Assembly (NCBI GenBank): GCA_964351595.1
Contig: CAYGOT010000012.1
Location: forward strand, 30,888 to 94,887
Reading direction: 5' to 3'
Length of the DNA stretch: 64,000 bases
Source: UBA6059 sp964351595
GTDB lineage: Bacteria; Bacteroidota; Bacteroidia; Cytophagales; Cyclobacteriaceae
Shown here: positions 25,654 through 33,945 of the stretch, piece by piece
How positions within the stretch are numbered: position 1 is the first letter of the stretch
Layout: each line of letters begins with the position of its first letter
Translations under genes and position numbers: made by a program
The notes under the pieces: model-generated
Databases searched by the model: none
What the model saw: the letters and a program-made list of their open reading frames with translations, nothing else
Told to the model about the DNA's origin: nothing

Positions 25654-28600
25654 CTACACCAACTCCCTCAAATCCACCGGCACCACACGACTCACACCTT
25701 GCTCGACCATGGTGATACCATAGATGATATCTGTGCTGGCCATTGTACGCTTGTTGTGCGTCACGATAATGAACTGTGAGTCTGCGCTGAAGGTCTTGAT
25801 GATGTTGTTGAACTTATCAATGTTAGCGTCATCAAGCGGTGCATCGACCTCATCGAAGATACAGAAAGGCGCAGGCTTAAGCAGATAAATGGCAAAGAGG
25901 AGGGAAGTGGCGGTCAGCGTCTTCTCGCCACCGGAGAGTTGGTTGATTGACAATGGTCGCTTGCCTTTTGGCTTGGCGATGATATCGATGCTGCTCTCCA
26001 AAGGATCGTCCGGATTGGACAGGCTCAGGTCACAGTCGTCCTCGTCCGTAAAGAGTGATCGGAACACCTTGATGAAGTTGGCTTTGATATTCTCAAAAGC
26101 CTCCAGGAAGGTCGTCTTAGCCACCTCATCGATCTCACTGATCGTGGAGAGTAAGGATTCTTTAGCAGTTATTAGATCGTCTTTTTCCTTGATGATGAAG
26201 TCATAGCGCTCTTTGATCTCCTCAAAGGCTTCCATGGCCATCGGGTTGATCGGCCCCATGTTCTCCAGGCGGTTTTTGAGCTTCTCTACTTTGTCCTTGA
26301 GTGTGTCTTCATCCAGATCGCTTTGTTCCTCAGATTTTGCTTCCAGCTCTTCTACTTTGATGTTAAACTCTACGGAGAGACGCTCCTGGATAGAGTTGAG
26401 CTGTAGCTTGGACTCTGTGATCTGTCCCTGTAGCTCCATCAGCAGCGTATCGGCATTCTCTCTCAGGCGCTGGATATCCCGCTCGGACTTCTCAGCTTCA
26501 TCGATCACCCCACGACCGGCGTAGTACTCCTTTTCGGCTTCATTGACGCCCTTCTCGATGCATTCCTTCTCCGCGTACATGGCGATCAGCTCTTCATCAC
26601 TGGTCTCACCAGTCGCCACCAACTGCTTTACCTCATCGTCCGTTTTCTTCAACTCGGCGGTATTCTTCTCTATGCGCTCCTTGCTGGACTCGAAGGTGGT
26701 CTGCTTAAAGCTGATCTCCTGAGCAATGCTCCCCGCCTTATTCTCTTGTTGATGAAAGAGGATATTCTCCTGGTTGAACGCACTTGATTTTTCCGATAGA
26801 AGTTCATTGTAAGCCGCTAGCTCACCGCTCGCCTGCTTATAGTCCGCCTCGATAGCTTCGAGTTGCGACTGACCGTCCTCTGTGAGTGGCCTGATCTTTT
26901 CCAGCTCCTCTTGGAGCCCAACAATGCGCTCCTGAATATCCTCCTTCTTGGAGGTGTTGGTGGAGAGCAAGTCGAAGTATTGTTCCTTTTTGGTCTTAAC
27001 AGAAATGTATTCCTCGTTGAGCAGCCGCGCCTCTTGCCGCACCGCCTCCAGTGCTTCCTGATGTGAGCTCGACTTGAGCTGCTCCAGGTCAGCTTGCTTG
27101 TCGGCCAGGTTCTGCTTCACCTCTTCGAGTTTGGCGGAGAGTTGCTTGATTTCGGTAGAGAGCTTCTCCAGGTTTTTGGCACGACCAATACGCTTACCCT
27201 CGAACAATCCGACAGAGCCGCCTGAGATGCTGTATTGGCGCCTGATGACTTTGCCATTTTGTGTAATGAGGATCGCATCATCTTCTTCCGGTAGATCGGT
27301 GTGGTGGTTGGAAGAGATGTAGACATTGTCAAGAATGTACTGCACCAGCTTGCGATACTTGGGCTCAAACTCAACCACTTGCGTGGAGGGGATAGCATCT
27401 TGGATGATCCTCGATGAAGACGGCTTGAAGTTTTGAAAACTATCGAGAATGAAGAAATGCGCCTTGCCTTTGGCAGCATCAGATAGCAGGTTGATGGCCT
27501 CAAATGCCTGCGCCTCCGTATCTACTATGTAGTAGTTCATTACCGGCTCGAGGTAGTTCTCGATGGTGACTCGGTACTCCTCAGGACAGGTCAGAATATC
27601 CGAGAGGAGGGGAGCATTCTTACCCCATTTGGATTGCTTTTTGAGGAACTTGATGGCCTCAGGAAAACCCTCAAGGTTGTCGACGAGCGACTTGGTGAGG
27701 TTGTACTCATTCTGTCGTGCATCCAGCTTACGATTGGTCATGCTCAGCTCTTCTCTGATGACCTCTATTGTCTTTTGTGTTTGCTCGATCCGGGTCTTCA
27801 GGTCTGCCTCCTTATCCCTCAGCGCCTCGAATTCAGCGTCCTTCTTTTCCTTGTCAGCGGTCAGTACGGCCAGCTTCGATTCAAATTCTTCAAGACTCGC
27901 CGATTGGGTCGAGCTGTCCTCCGCAGCTTTTTCCAGCTCTTGCTTGAGTGTGCTCAGTTGAATCTGTTTGATCTCCAGTGACTTGTTGGCCTGATAGTAG
28001 GCTTCTTGTTTGGTCTTAAGCTCAGCAGAGAGCTGCTCAACTTTAGAGCGGTGCTGGACGGTCTGTTCTTTCTGTAGCTCGTAGCTTTCTTTGAGTTGCT
28101 CAAGCCTACCGGAAACTTCCGCCAGCAGCTTTTCTGCACTTCGCTTCTCCTGCTCCAGGCTGCTGATGGAGAAGGCTGCCCGCTCGTTGCTTTTACGATC
28201 CAGCTCTATTTGCTCACGTAGGGTAGTCGCACGGTCATTGAGGAATCTCAACCGCTCGTTCTTGATTTTCTTCTCGCTCTCATACGACCGAATCTTATTG
28301 ACATGTTCGTTGAGCGTTTTTTGTCGGGCAGATAATAGTTTTTCCTTGGTGACCAGGTCTTTTTTAGCCTTTTCGATGTTGGCTTCTTTCTCGGCGAGCT
28401 GCTTGCTCAGGCTGACCTTGCGGTCATTTTCTTGATTGACCTTGGTCTGAAGGTTTTCAAAGACCTCCTTTTGGCGCGCCATGGTCATTTGCGCTAGCTG
28501 GACACTTAGCTGCTTATACTCTTCCTTGATCTCATAGTAGCGCTTGGCCTGTCTGGCCTGCTTTTCGAGGGACTTGAGATTTTTCTCAATCTCAAAGAGT

Positions 28601-29181
28601 AAGTCTTCTACACGATCCAGATCAGCATCGGTATCGGCGAGCTTCTTGAGTGTCTCTTTCTTCCTGATCTTAAACTTGGAGATACCTGCCGCTTCTTCGA
28701 AAAGTCCCCGGCGGCTGTTGTCCTTGTCATTGAGGATATCGTCGACCATCTTGAGCTCAATGATAGCATAGCTGTTGCTGGCGATACCTGTATCCAGGAA
28801 GAGGTTGGTGATGTCCTTGAGCCGGCATGGTACTCCATTGAGCAGGTATTCACTATCCCCGGAGCGATAGTAGCGACGAGTGATGGTTACGTTAGAGTAC
28901 TCGGTAGGGAGGAGGTTTTTGGTATTGTCAAAGGCGAGTGATACCTCAGCCATTTGAAGCGATTTACGCGATTTGGTGCCATTGAAGATAATATTCTCCA
29001 TCTTCTCTGACCTGAGCATGCGTGTCTTTTGCTCGCCCAGTACCCAGCGGATCGCATCGACTACATTGGATTTGCCACAGCCATTGGGTCCCACGATCCC
29101 GGTAATACCTTTGTCAAAATTGATGATAATCCTGTCTCCGAAACTCTTGAATCCCTTGATCTCTAATCTGGTCAGCTGCAT
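25654..29181 (-). CDS. smc: Chromosome segregation protein SMC
   Basis: 1175 residues, full length for the family. Walker A GPNGCGKSN at 31-39; long coiled coil to about 500; hinge about 500-660 (LEGFPEAIKFL at its start, then VVDTEAQAFEAINLL); second coiled coil; C-terminal head with signature LSGGEKTLTATSLLFAIYLLKP, Walker B FCIFDEVDAPLDD and the D-loop, near residues 1085-1125. Core component of condensin with ScpA and ScpB, which are not in the window. It is transcribed away from the small gene at 29251 and may be co-transcribed with the 44-residue ORF downstream. Confidence 0.98.
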   Translation of the reverse strand: MQLTRLEIKGFKSFGDRIIINFDKGITGIVGPNGCGKSNVVDAIRWVLGEQKTRMLRSEKMENIIFNGTKSRKSLQMAEVSLAFDNTKNLLPTEYSNVTITRRYYRSGDSEYLLNGVPCRLKDITNLFLDTGIASNSYAIIELKMVDDILNDKDNSRRGLFEEAAGISKFKIRKKETLKKLADTDADLDRVEDLLFEIEKNLKSLEKQARQAKRYYEIKEEYKQLSVQLAQMTMARQKEVFENLQTKVNQENDRKVSLSKQLAEKEANIEKAKKDLVTKEKLLSARQKTLNEHVNKIRSYESEKKIKNERLRFLNDRATTLREQIELDRKSNERAAFSISSLEQEKRSAEKLLAEVSGRLEQLKESYELQKEQTVQHRSKVEQLSAELKTKQEAYYQANKSLEIKQIQLSTLKQELEKAAEDSSTQSASLEEFESKLAVLTADKEKKDAEFEALRDKEADLKTRIEQTQKTIEVIREELSMTNRKLDARQNEYNLTKSLVDNLEGFPEAIKFLKKQSKWGKNAPLLSDILTCPEEYRVTIENYLEPVMNYYIVDTEAQAFEAINLLSDAAKGKAHFFILDSFQNFKPSSSRIIQDAIPSTQVVEFEPKYRKLVQYILDNVYISSNHHTDLPEEDDAILITQNGKVIRRQYSISGGSVGLFEGKRIGRAKNLEKLSTEIKQLSAKLEEVKQNLADKQADLEQLKSSSHQEALEAVRQEARLLNEEYISVKTKKEQYFDLLSTNTSKKEDIQERIVGLQEELEKIRPLTEDGQSQLEAIEADYKQASGELAAYNELLSEKSSAFNQENILFHQQENKAGSIAQEISFKQTTFESSKERIEKNTAELKKTDDEVKQLVATGETSDEELIAMYAEKECIEKGVNEAEKEYYAGRGVIDEAEKSERDIQRLRENADTLLMELQGQITESKLQLNSIQERLSVEFNIKVEELEAKSEEQSDLDEDTLKDKVEKLKNRLENMGPINPMAMEAFEEIKERYDFIIKEKDDLITAKESLLSTISEIDEVAKTTFLEAFENIKANFIKVFRSLFTDEDDCDLSLSNPDDPLESSIDIIAKPKGKRPLSINQLSGGEKTLTATSLLFAIYLLKPAPFCIFDEVDAPLDDANIDKFNNIIKTFSADSQFIIVTHNKRTMASTDIIYGITMVEQGVSRVVPVDLRELV

Positions 29182-29250
29182 TTAGTCGCTCTCTCTGTAT
29201 AATGTTTGTGGGGGCGACAAATTTAGAATTTAATTCGATATTTTTAGACC

Positions 29251-29796
29251 ATGGATGACTTTCAAACCATACTCTACATTGTCGTAGGTATTATCTATTT
29301 CTTGTCGCGGGCATTGAAGAAAAAGAAGCCACCGGTAAAGCCATCCCGACCTGGTCAGGAGACGGAGGACGACACTCCACAGACCACAGCCTCTAAGCCG
29401 CTGACCTTCGAGGAGTTACTCCGAGAATTTACCGAGGGCAAGCAGCCTGAGGAAGAGGAACAGCGCCCTCCAATACCACCACCGACTCCCGAACCGGTCA
29501 GAAGAAGTACTTCGCCAATGACATACAGGCAAGAGGAGGATGATGACGAGATATTAGAGCCAGCCAAGCGCAGGTTTTCGGATGAGGACTCCAAAAGGAT
29601 TTACGAAGCATCCATCAGGTCTGTTGAAAAGATGAAAGAGGAGGAATTTGCAGATACGCAGTACCACTTCAAGCAATACGAGGATCACCGCGACGAAGAG
29701 ACCACACTGGGTGCTGAAGTAGCCGATATGCTAAGAGATGCCGATGGTGCACGTAAGGCGATCATCCTATCGGAAATATTGACACGTAAATACTAG
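29251..29796 (+). CDS. Membrane-anchored protein of unknown function
   Basis: 181 residues. A single hydrophobic segment at about 5-20 (TILYIVVGIIYFLSRAL) with the basic RALKKKKPP after it marks an N-in, C-cytoplasmic or reverse anchor. The rest is low-complexity, rich in Glu, Pro, Arg and Asp, with a helical C-terminal end (about 120-181). No family known. It is the kind of single-anchor acidic protein placed next to smc in several Bacteroidota genomes. The divergent promoter region with smc is only 69 bp. Confidence 0.7.
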   Translation: MDDFQTILYIVVGIIYFLSRALKKKKPPVKPSRPGQETEDDTPQTTASKPLTFEELLREFTEGKQPEEEEQRPPIPPPTPEPVRRSTSPMTYRQEEDDDEILEPAKRRFSDEDSKRIYEASIRSVEKMKEEEFADTQYHFKQYEDHRDEETTLGAEVADMLRDADGARKAIILSEILTRKY

Positions 29797-29804
29797 GCTT
29801 TGAG

Positions 29805-29823
29805 CAATGGCTGTTAGCCATTG
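29805..29823. repeat. Small hairpin repeat downstream of 29796
   Basis: CAATGGCT/AGCCATTG, 8-bp stem with a 3-nt loop, followed by GGCCTTTGGCTTTGGCC-like repeats of TTGGC. No T-run, so a weak terminator or a dispersed repeat. Confidence 0.4.
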
Positions 29824-29919
29824 GCCTTTGGCTTTGGCCGTTTAAGACCTAGAGATTTCTGTAGGTCGAGATTTGACATTCACGGAGAATTAAGTATTGG
29901 ATAGAGCTAGCCTTATTAT

Positions 29920-30714
29920 ATGCAGAATGAGTACCTCCAGTCGCTAGGACTTTCACCGGGAGCCACCGAAAAGGAGGTAAAGGCTGCCTACCGGAAGCTT
30001 TCAAAACAATACCACCCTGATGTAAGCAAAGATCCTGAGGCAAAGGACAAGTTCATTGCTATCAATGAGGCCTACAATTTTCTGACTTCTGTAGGCCCAT
30101 CTCCACGTGCCGAGCACGTCACCTATGACTATGATCCATTCGCTGAGGCATATGAGCGTCAGCGTAAGGAAGCAAGAAAGCGGGCCTGGCAGAGAGCCAG
30201 AGAAGTGGAGCGCATGCAGCAGGCCATGATGAAAAAGATCCTAGACGGGTTTATGTATTTGGGGGCAGCCATTGTGCTATTCAATTTTACTTTGGCGCTA
30301 GACTATCTGCTACCGCGAAAGGTAGTCGATGAGCAAGTGCTCGAATCACGGAGCGTAATAGAGCGAGCGCGTGGAAAGTCCTACTATCGCTATGACGAGC
30401 TACAGTTCGAGAACTACTTTATGAGATTTGACAGGAATACGGTTAAGGACCTTAATCTGACTGGTGAAGCAACCGTCGAATTGACAATGCTATGGCAGAA
30501 GGCGATGGAAGTCACGCTCAGCACGGCGACAACCCCTGTTCGCCTACAGCAATTGTACAATGTATACCATGTGTTTGGCTACATTATCCCGCTGATGTTT
30601 CTGATCGTTTACCTCTACCAGTTCCAGATGCGGACTTTAGATTCCAAGATGACATTGGCTATTTTTATGCTTTTTCTCTTCGGTATTCAGTTTGTCGTTT
30701 TCCTGAGGTTTTAG
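29920..30714 (+). CDS. Membrane-anchored DnaJ-domain protein
   Basis: 264 residues. J domain at about 3-62 with the HPD motif at residues 32-34, needed to stimulate DnaK ATPase. No G/F region, zinc finger or C-terminal substrate domains, so this is a class III J protein. Hydrophobic segments near 107-127, 212-230 and 238-256 anchor it in the membrane, with a charged stretch of Arg-rich helix (about 85-105) between J domain and first helix. It may recruit DnaK to a membrane site. Function inferred from the J domain alone. Confidence 0.85.
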   Translation: MQNEYLQSLGLSPGATEKEVKAAYRKLSKQYHPDVSKDPEAKDKFIAINEAYNFLTSVGPSPRAEHVTYDYDPFAEAYERQRKEARKRAWQRAREVERMQQAMMKKILDGFMYLGAAIVLFNFTLALDYLLPRKVVDEQVLESRSVIERARGKSYYRYDELQFENYFMRFDRNTVKDLNLTGEATVELTMLWQKAMEVTLSTATTPVRLQQLYNVYHVFGYIIPLMFLIVYLYQFQMRTLDSKMTLAIFMLFLFGIQFVVFLRF

Positions 30715-30790
30715 AGATGCTCGGGTTATTATTATTTCAATAGCATCCCGATCTTGAGAATTGCTATTATCTTCTGGTTTTGATCTAGCA

Positions 30791-32089
30791 GTGAGCCACC
30801 CCACCACACATTACTCTTCCAGACTAGGCGCGATCCTCACCATGATTGGTGTGGCTGTCGGTTTAGGCAATGTATGGCGCTTTCCCTACATGATGGGGAG
30901 TTACGGCGGTAGCGCTTTTCTACTGGCCTATTTCATTTTCACCATGCTCTTTGCATTCCCGGCACTGATAGCGGAGATCTCGCTGGGTAAGACCAATCCC
31001 AAAGGCACCATTGCTGCCTTTACCTCTATTTTCAAAGTACCATTGGGTCGGTCCCTCGGGTACCTATTTGTAGCTGTAGTGTCGATCGCCGGATCGTATT
31101 ATGCAGTCGTAGTAGCCAATGTGCTATTCACAGCCCTCTTTTCTATGGCTAAAGGCTTTTCAGCTCAGGCCAATCCAGAATTTCAGCAGGCCTTGGGAAA
31201 CGGAACTACCCAGTATCTGCTTACCGTGCTGGTCATCATGCTGGCTCTTTTCGTTTCGAGTCAAGGGCTGAAAAAAGGCATAGAACGGATATCCATGTTC
31301 ATCATGCCGTTTTTTGTGATCTCCATTCTCTACATGATCGGCTATGCCTGGAGTCTGCCCGATACCATTGCGGCTGTGGCAGAGTTTATGAAGCCCGACC
31401 TGGAGGCCTTTGGTTCTACCGAGATCTTTGCCGCCCTGGGACAGGCCTTCTTTTCTGTGGGCTTAGGAGGCACTTTCGTGGTGGTCTATTCGGGCTACTT
31501 ATCAGAAGATAGAGAGATCACCAGGGTGGCTGTCTTTACCTGTCTCGGTGACCTGGGTTCCTCGGTGTTGGTCAGTTTGTTCCTCGTGCCAGTGATTTTA
31601 GTTTTTGGCCTTCAGATGAATGCCGGCCCCTCGCTGATATTCAATACCCTACCGGAATTGTTTGCGGTGCTTCCAGCCGGCAGGTGGATCGGCTCGCTTT
31701 TCTTGGTGGCCTTGTTTATGGTCGCCTTTCTGTCCCTGATTGCTGCCTTTCAGGTGCCTTTGAGCAGCCTGAATATCAAGGGCTTTTCTGGTAAGCGCCT
31801 CATCCTAGTCTTTGGCCTGATACAGCTGGTATTGGCATTCCTAAGTGCTTATTATCCTCAAATTATTGGGGCACTCGATCTTGTATTTGGATCGGGCATG
31901 CAGGTGCTCGGGAGTATGTTAGTTGTAGTCGGTATATGGTGGGGAACTAAGACGGGAACATATCGCAGGTTGCTCTTTGCTGATCCGGAGAGCAAGCGGG
32001 CTCATGCTGCGCAGCTATGGTTTCGCTGGGCTATTCCGGGGACGTTGCTGCTCGTGCTGCTGGGTTATCTGTACGAAAACTTTCTATGA
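30791..32089 (+). CDS. Sodium-dependent transporter of the SNF family (third copy)
   Basis: 432 residues from a GTG start at 30791; a TTG at 30761 in frame adds only ten unconserved residues. TM1 signature GVAVGLGNVWRFPYMMGSYGGSAFLLAY and TM6 region LGQAFFSVGLGGTFVVVYSGY are standard for the neurotransmitter:sodium symporter family. WRFP rather than WKFP puts it nearer the classic Na+-amino acid group. Likely a Na+-coupled amino acid importer. It is 19 bp before the next gene, so possibly co-transcribed with the oxygenase. Confidence 0.93.
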   Translation: MSHPTTHYSSRLGAILTMIGVAVGLGNVWRFPYMMGSYGGSAFLLAYFIFTMLFAFPALIAEISLGKTNPKGTIAAFTSIFKVPLGRSLGYLFVAVVSIAGSYYAVVVANVLFTALFSMAKGFSAQANPEFQQALGNGTTQYLLTVLVIMLALFVSSQGLKKGIERISMFIMPFFVISILYMIGYAWSLPDTIAAVAEFMKPDLEAFGSTEIFAALGQAFFSVGLGGTFVVVYSGYLSEDREITRVAVFTCLGDLGSSVLVSLFLVPVILVFGLQMNAGPSLIFNTLPELFAVLPAGRWIGSLFLVALFMVAFLSLIAAFQVPLSSLNIKGFSGKRLILVFGLIQLVLAFLSAYYPQIIGALDLVFGSGMQVLGSMLVVVGIWWGTKTGTYRRLLFADPESKRAHAAQLWFRWAIPGTLLLVLLGYLYENFL

Positions 32090-32108
32090 CTTTGACTAGC
32101 TTTAAGAT

Positions 32109-33203
32109 ATGACTAATGACAATAGTACTCCCTCAAAACAAGAGCATGGAATCCATGCCGTCAATCAGGAATTTAAGAAATACGAAGGGGTCAATAAAGA
32201 TCAGGAATATCGACTGGTGGAGAACGAGGAAGCCGATCAGTTTGATGATGATTTTGTGATTCAGACCTGCGACATGCGGGAGTTCTTCGAGGGGGATGAT
32301 GAGGGGAAGAAAGCTTTTGCTCAGAAGCTGGGTAGCGCCTTGGAAGAAATAGGATTTGCGGTATTGTCGGGACATGGAGTAGATACCAGCCTGTATGATC
32401 AGGCGGAGGCCAAAGTAGCGGAGCTTTTCGAGAAAACCACCTTGGAAGAACGCATGCCTTACGAAGCAAAAAGACACGGCTCGGTCAATCAAGGCTATTT
32501 CCCAATAAAAGAAACCACCATTATTCATCCAGACCTGGTAGAAGGTTGGGTTTTTTGTCGGCGGGCTTTTGACTTAGACGATAATCCCGATTTTGATGAA
32601 AAAGCCTACTGGCCAAAGCCGGGATTTGAGCCTATATTCCGCAAGGTAGCTCAAGAACATGAGCGGTTGATTCTACCCATCATGCAGAGCGTGCTGAGCT
32701 ACTTGGGTTGTCCTTCTGACCTTTATGATGAGAAGCTGACAGGTACTAATTTCGGTTTCCGTCTTAACTACTATCCTGCAATGAGTGAGGAAGACTTGCA
32801 ATCTGGAGCTGGCCGCATGCTTGGCCATGAGGATGTTGATCTGTTTACAATTCTACCTGCACAAAGTGTCGATGGACTACAGGTCTACAATCGAGCCAAT
32901 GGCAAATGGATAAGACTTAATCCAGAGCCGGGAAGCATCATTCTGAACACTGGAGACTATATGCAGCGGATCACCAATGATCGCTTACCGTCTACAACCC
33001 ACCGTGTCAGTAAGCCTAAAGAACAAATTCTATTCGGCAAACCTCGCATCACCATTCCGCTGGCGGTGTATGTATGGGAGGAAGAAATGCTCGAGGTGTT
33101 GCCCGGACTGGAACCCAGGAAGTACGAGCCAATATCAGCGATCAAATTTCACACAGGAATCACAAGTAAATACTACGGCGATGAGTATGCTGTAGATAAA
33201 TAG
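32109..33203 (+). CDS. 2-oxoglutarate/Fe(II)-dependent oxygenase of the isopenicillin N synthase family
   Basis: 364 residues. N-terminal DIOX_N domain (about 47-160: FVLQ-like FVIQTCDMREFF ... GFAVLSGHGVD) and the C-terminal 2OG-FeII_Oxy domain. Metal-binding triad H240-x-D242 (GHEDVD) and H298 (STTHRV), and the co-substrate-binding R299-x-S301 (RVS) are all present, so it should be active with Fe(II), O2 and probably 2-oxoglutarate. The first 45 residues form a charged extension absent from small members. Substrate is unknown; plant-like and bacterial members hydroxylate or desaturate small molecules. Followed by a 217-bp gap, then a cupin. Confidence 0.9.
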   Translation: MTNDNSTPSKQEHGIHAVNQEFKKYEGVNKDQEYRLVENEEADQFDDDFVIQTCDMREFFEGDDEGKKAFAQKLGSALEEIGFAVLSGHGVDTSLYDQAEAKVAELFEKTTLEERMPYEAKRHGSVNQGYFPIKETTIIHPDLVEGWVFCRRAFDLDDNPDFDEKAYWPKPGFEPIFRKVAQEHERLILPIMQSVLSYLGCPSDLYDEKLTGTNFGFRLNYYPAMSEEDLQSGAGRMLGHEDVDLFTILPAQSVDGLQVYNRANGKWIRLNPEPGSIILNTGDYMQRITNDRLPSTTHRVSKPKEQILFGKPRITIPLAVYVWEEEMLEVLPGLEPRKYEPISAIKFHTGITSKYYGDEYAVDK

Positions 33204-33328
33204 AATCAATCTTAGTTTGACTTTGAAAACAACATAAAATTGTCTTTTCGACGAAAGGAGAAAACTTATTAACGATGGACCTATGGTTTCAACGATATTT
33301 CTTATTTGTTTTTCAGAAGATATCTCCG

Positions 33329-33347
33329 CCTGCCTACCGCAGGCAGG
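33329..33347. repeat. Hairpin CCTGCCT/AGGCAGG in the oxygenase-cupin gap
   Basis: A perfect 7-bp stem with a 5-nt loop (ACCGC). This GC-rich hairpin text recurs in many Bacteroidota genomes as far as I know. It lacks a T-run, so it is a repeat rather than a terminator. Confidence 0.5.
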
Positions 33348-33420
33348 TTTCACTGCGATATGACAATTTTGTGATGTTTTCAAAGCGTTAATCAATCGAA
33401 CTCTTGCTAAAATTAGTACC

Positions 33421-33882
33421 ATGACGAAGCTCAAAGACGAAAACGACCAAATCGATCAATCCGTAGTAGAAGATGGTGATGGCATCCTCACGATCCGCGG
33501 TGGTGGAGGTAAGCGCAGTTGGAACAATATTCAGTACAAGCAGGGAATGTCTGCAAAGAATGTTGGCTCGACAAAACTATCAATGAACATAGCCACCATA
33601 CCTCCGGGAGGAGTTGCCTATGCACATATCCATGACGGGTTTGACCTTATGCTCTATATCCTTGAAGGCCATGTCCGGCATGAGTACGGGCATAAACTGA
33701 CCAAGACGCTTGAAAATAGTGCTGGCGACTTTATCTATATCAAGCCGGGTGTACCTCATGAAGTCTTCAATATGAGTGATACTGAGCCGGTAGTTGCCAT
33801 GGTTGCGCGATCCAGTGCCAACGAGTGGGATAATATCATTCCTTATGATAGAGCAACCGGTGAGCTGATCATCGAAAAATAG
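33421..33882 (+). CDS. Cupin-domain protein
   Basis: 153 residues; single conserved-barrel cupin. Motif 1 is HIHDGFDLMLYILEGHVRHEYG (two His, then Glu and His) and motif 2 GDFIYIKPGVPHEVFN (G-D-x-x-x-x-P-x-x-x-H), so the metal-binding His-His-Glu-His set is there. Probably a dioxygenase, isomerase or small-ligand-binding sensor; the family is too broad to say. It has its own upstream region. It stands between the oxygenase and the peptidase. Confidence 0.9.
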   Translation: MTKLKDENDQIDQSVVEDGDGILTIRGGGGKRSWNNIQYKQGMSAKNVGSTKLSMNIATIPPGGVAYAHIHDGFDLMLYILEGHVRHEYGHKLTKTLENSAGDFIYIKPGVPHEVFNMSDTEPVVAMVARSSANEWDNIIPYDRATGELIIEK

Positions 33883-33945
33883 ATCGATCAAATAAACAAT
33901 TACAAACTGCCCATAACTTTATGGGGAAACCATAACTATTCTCAA

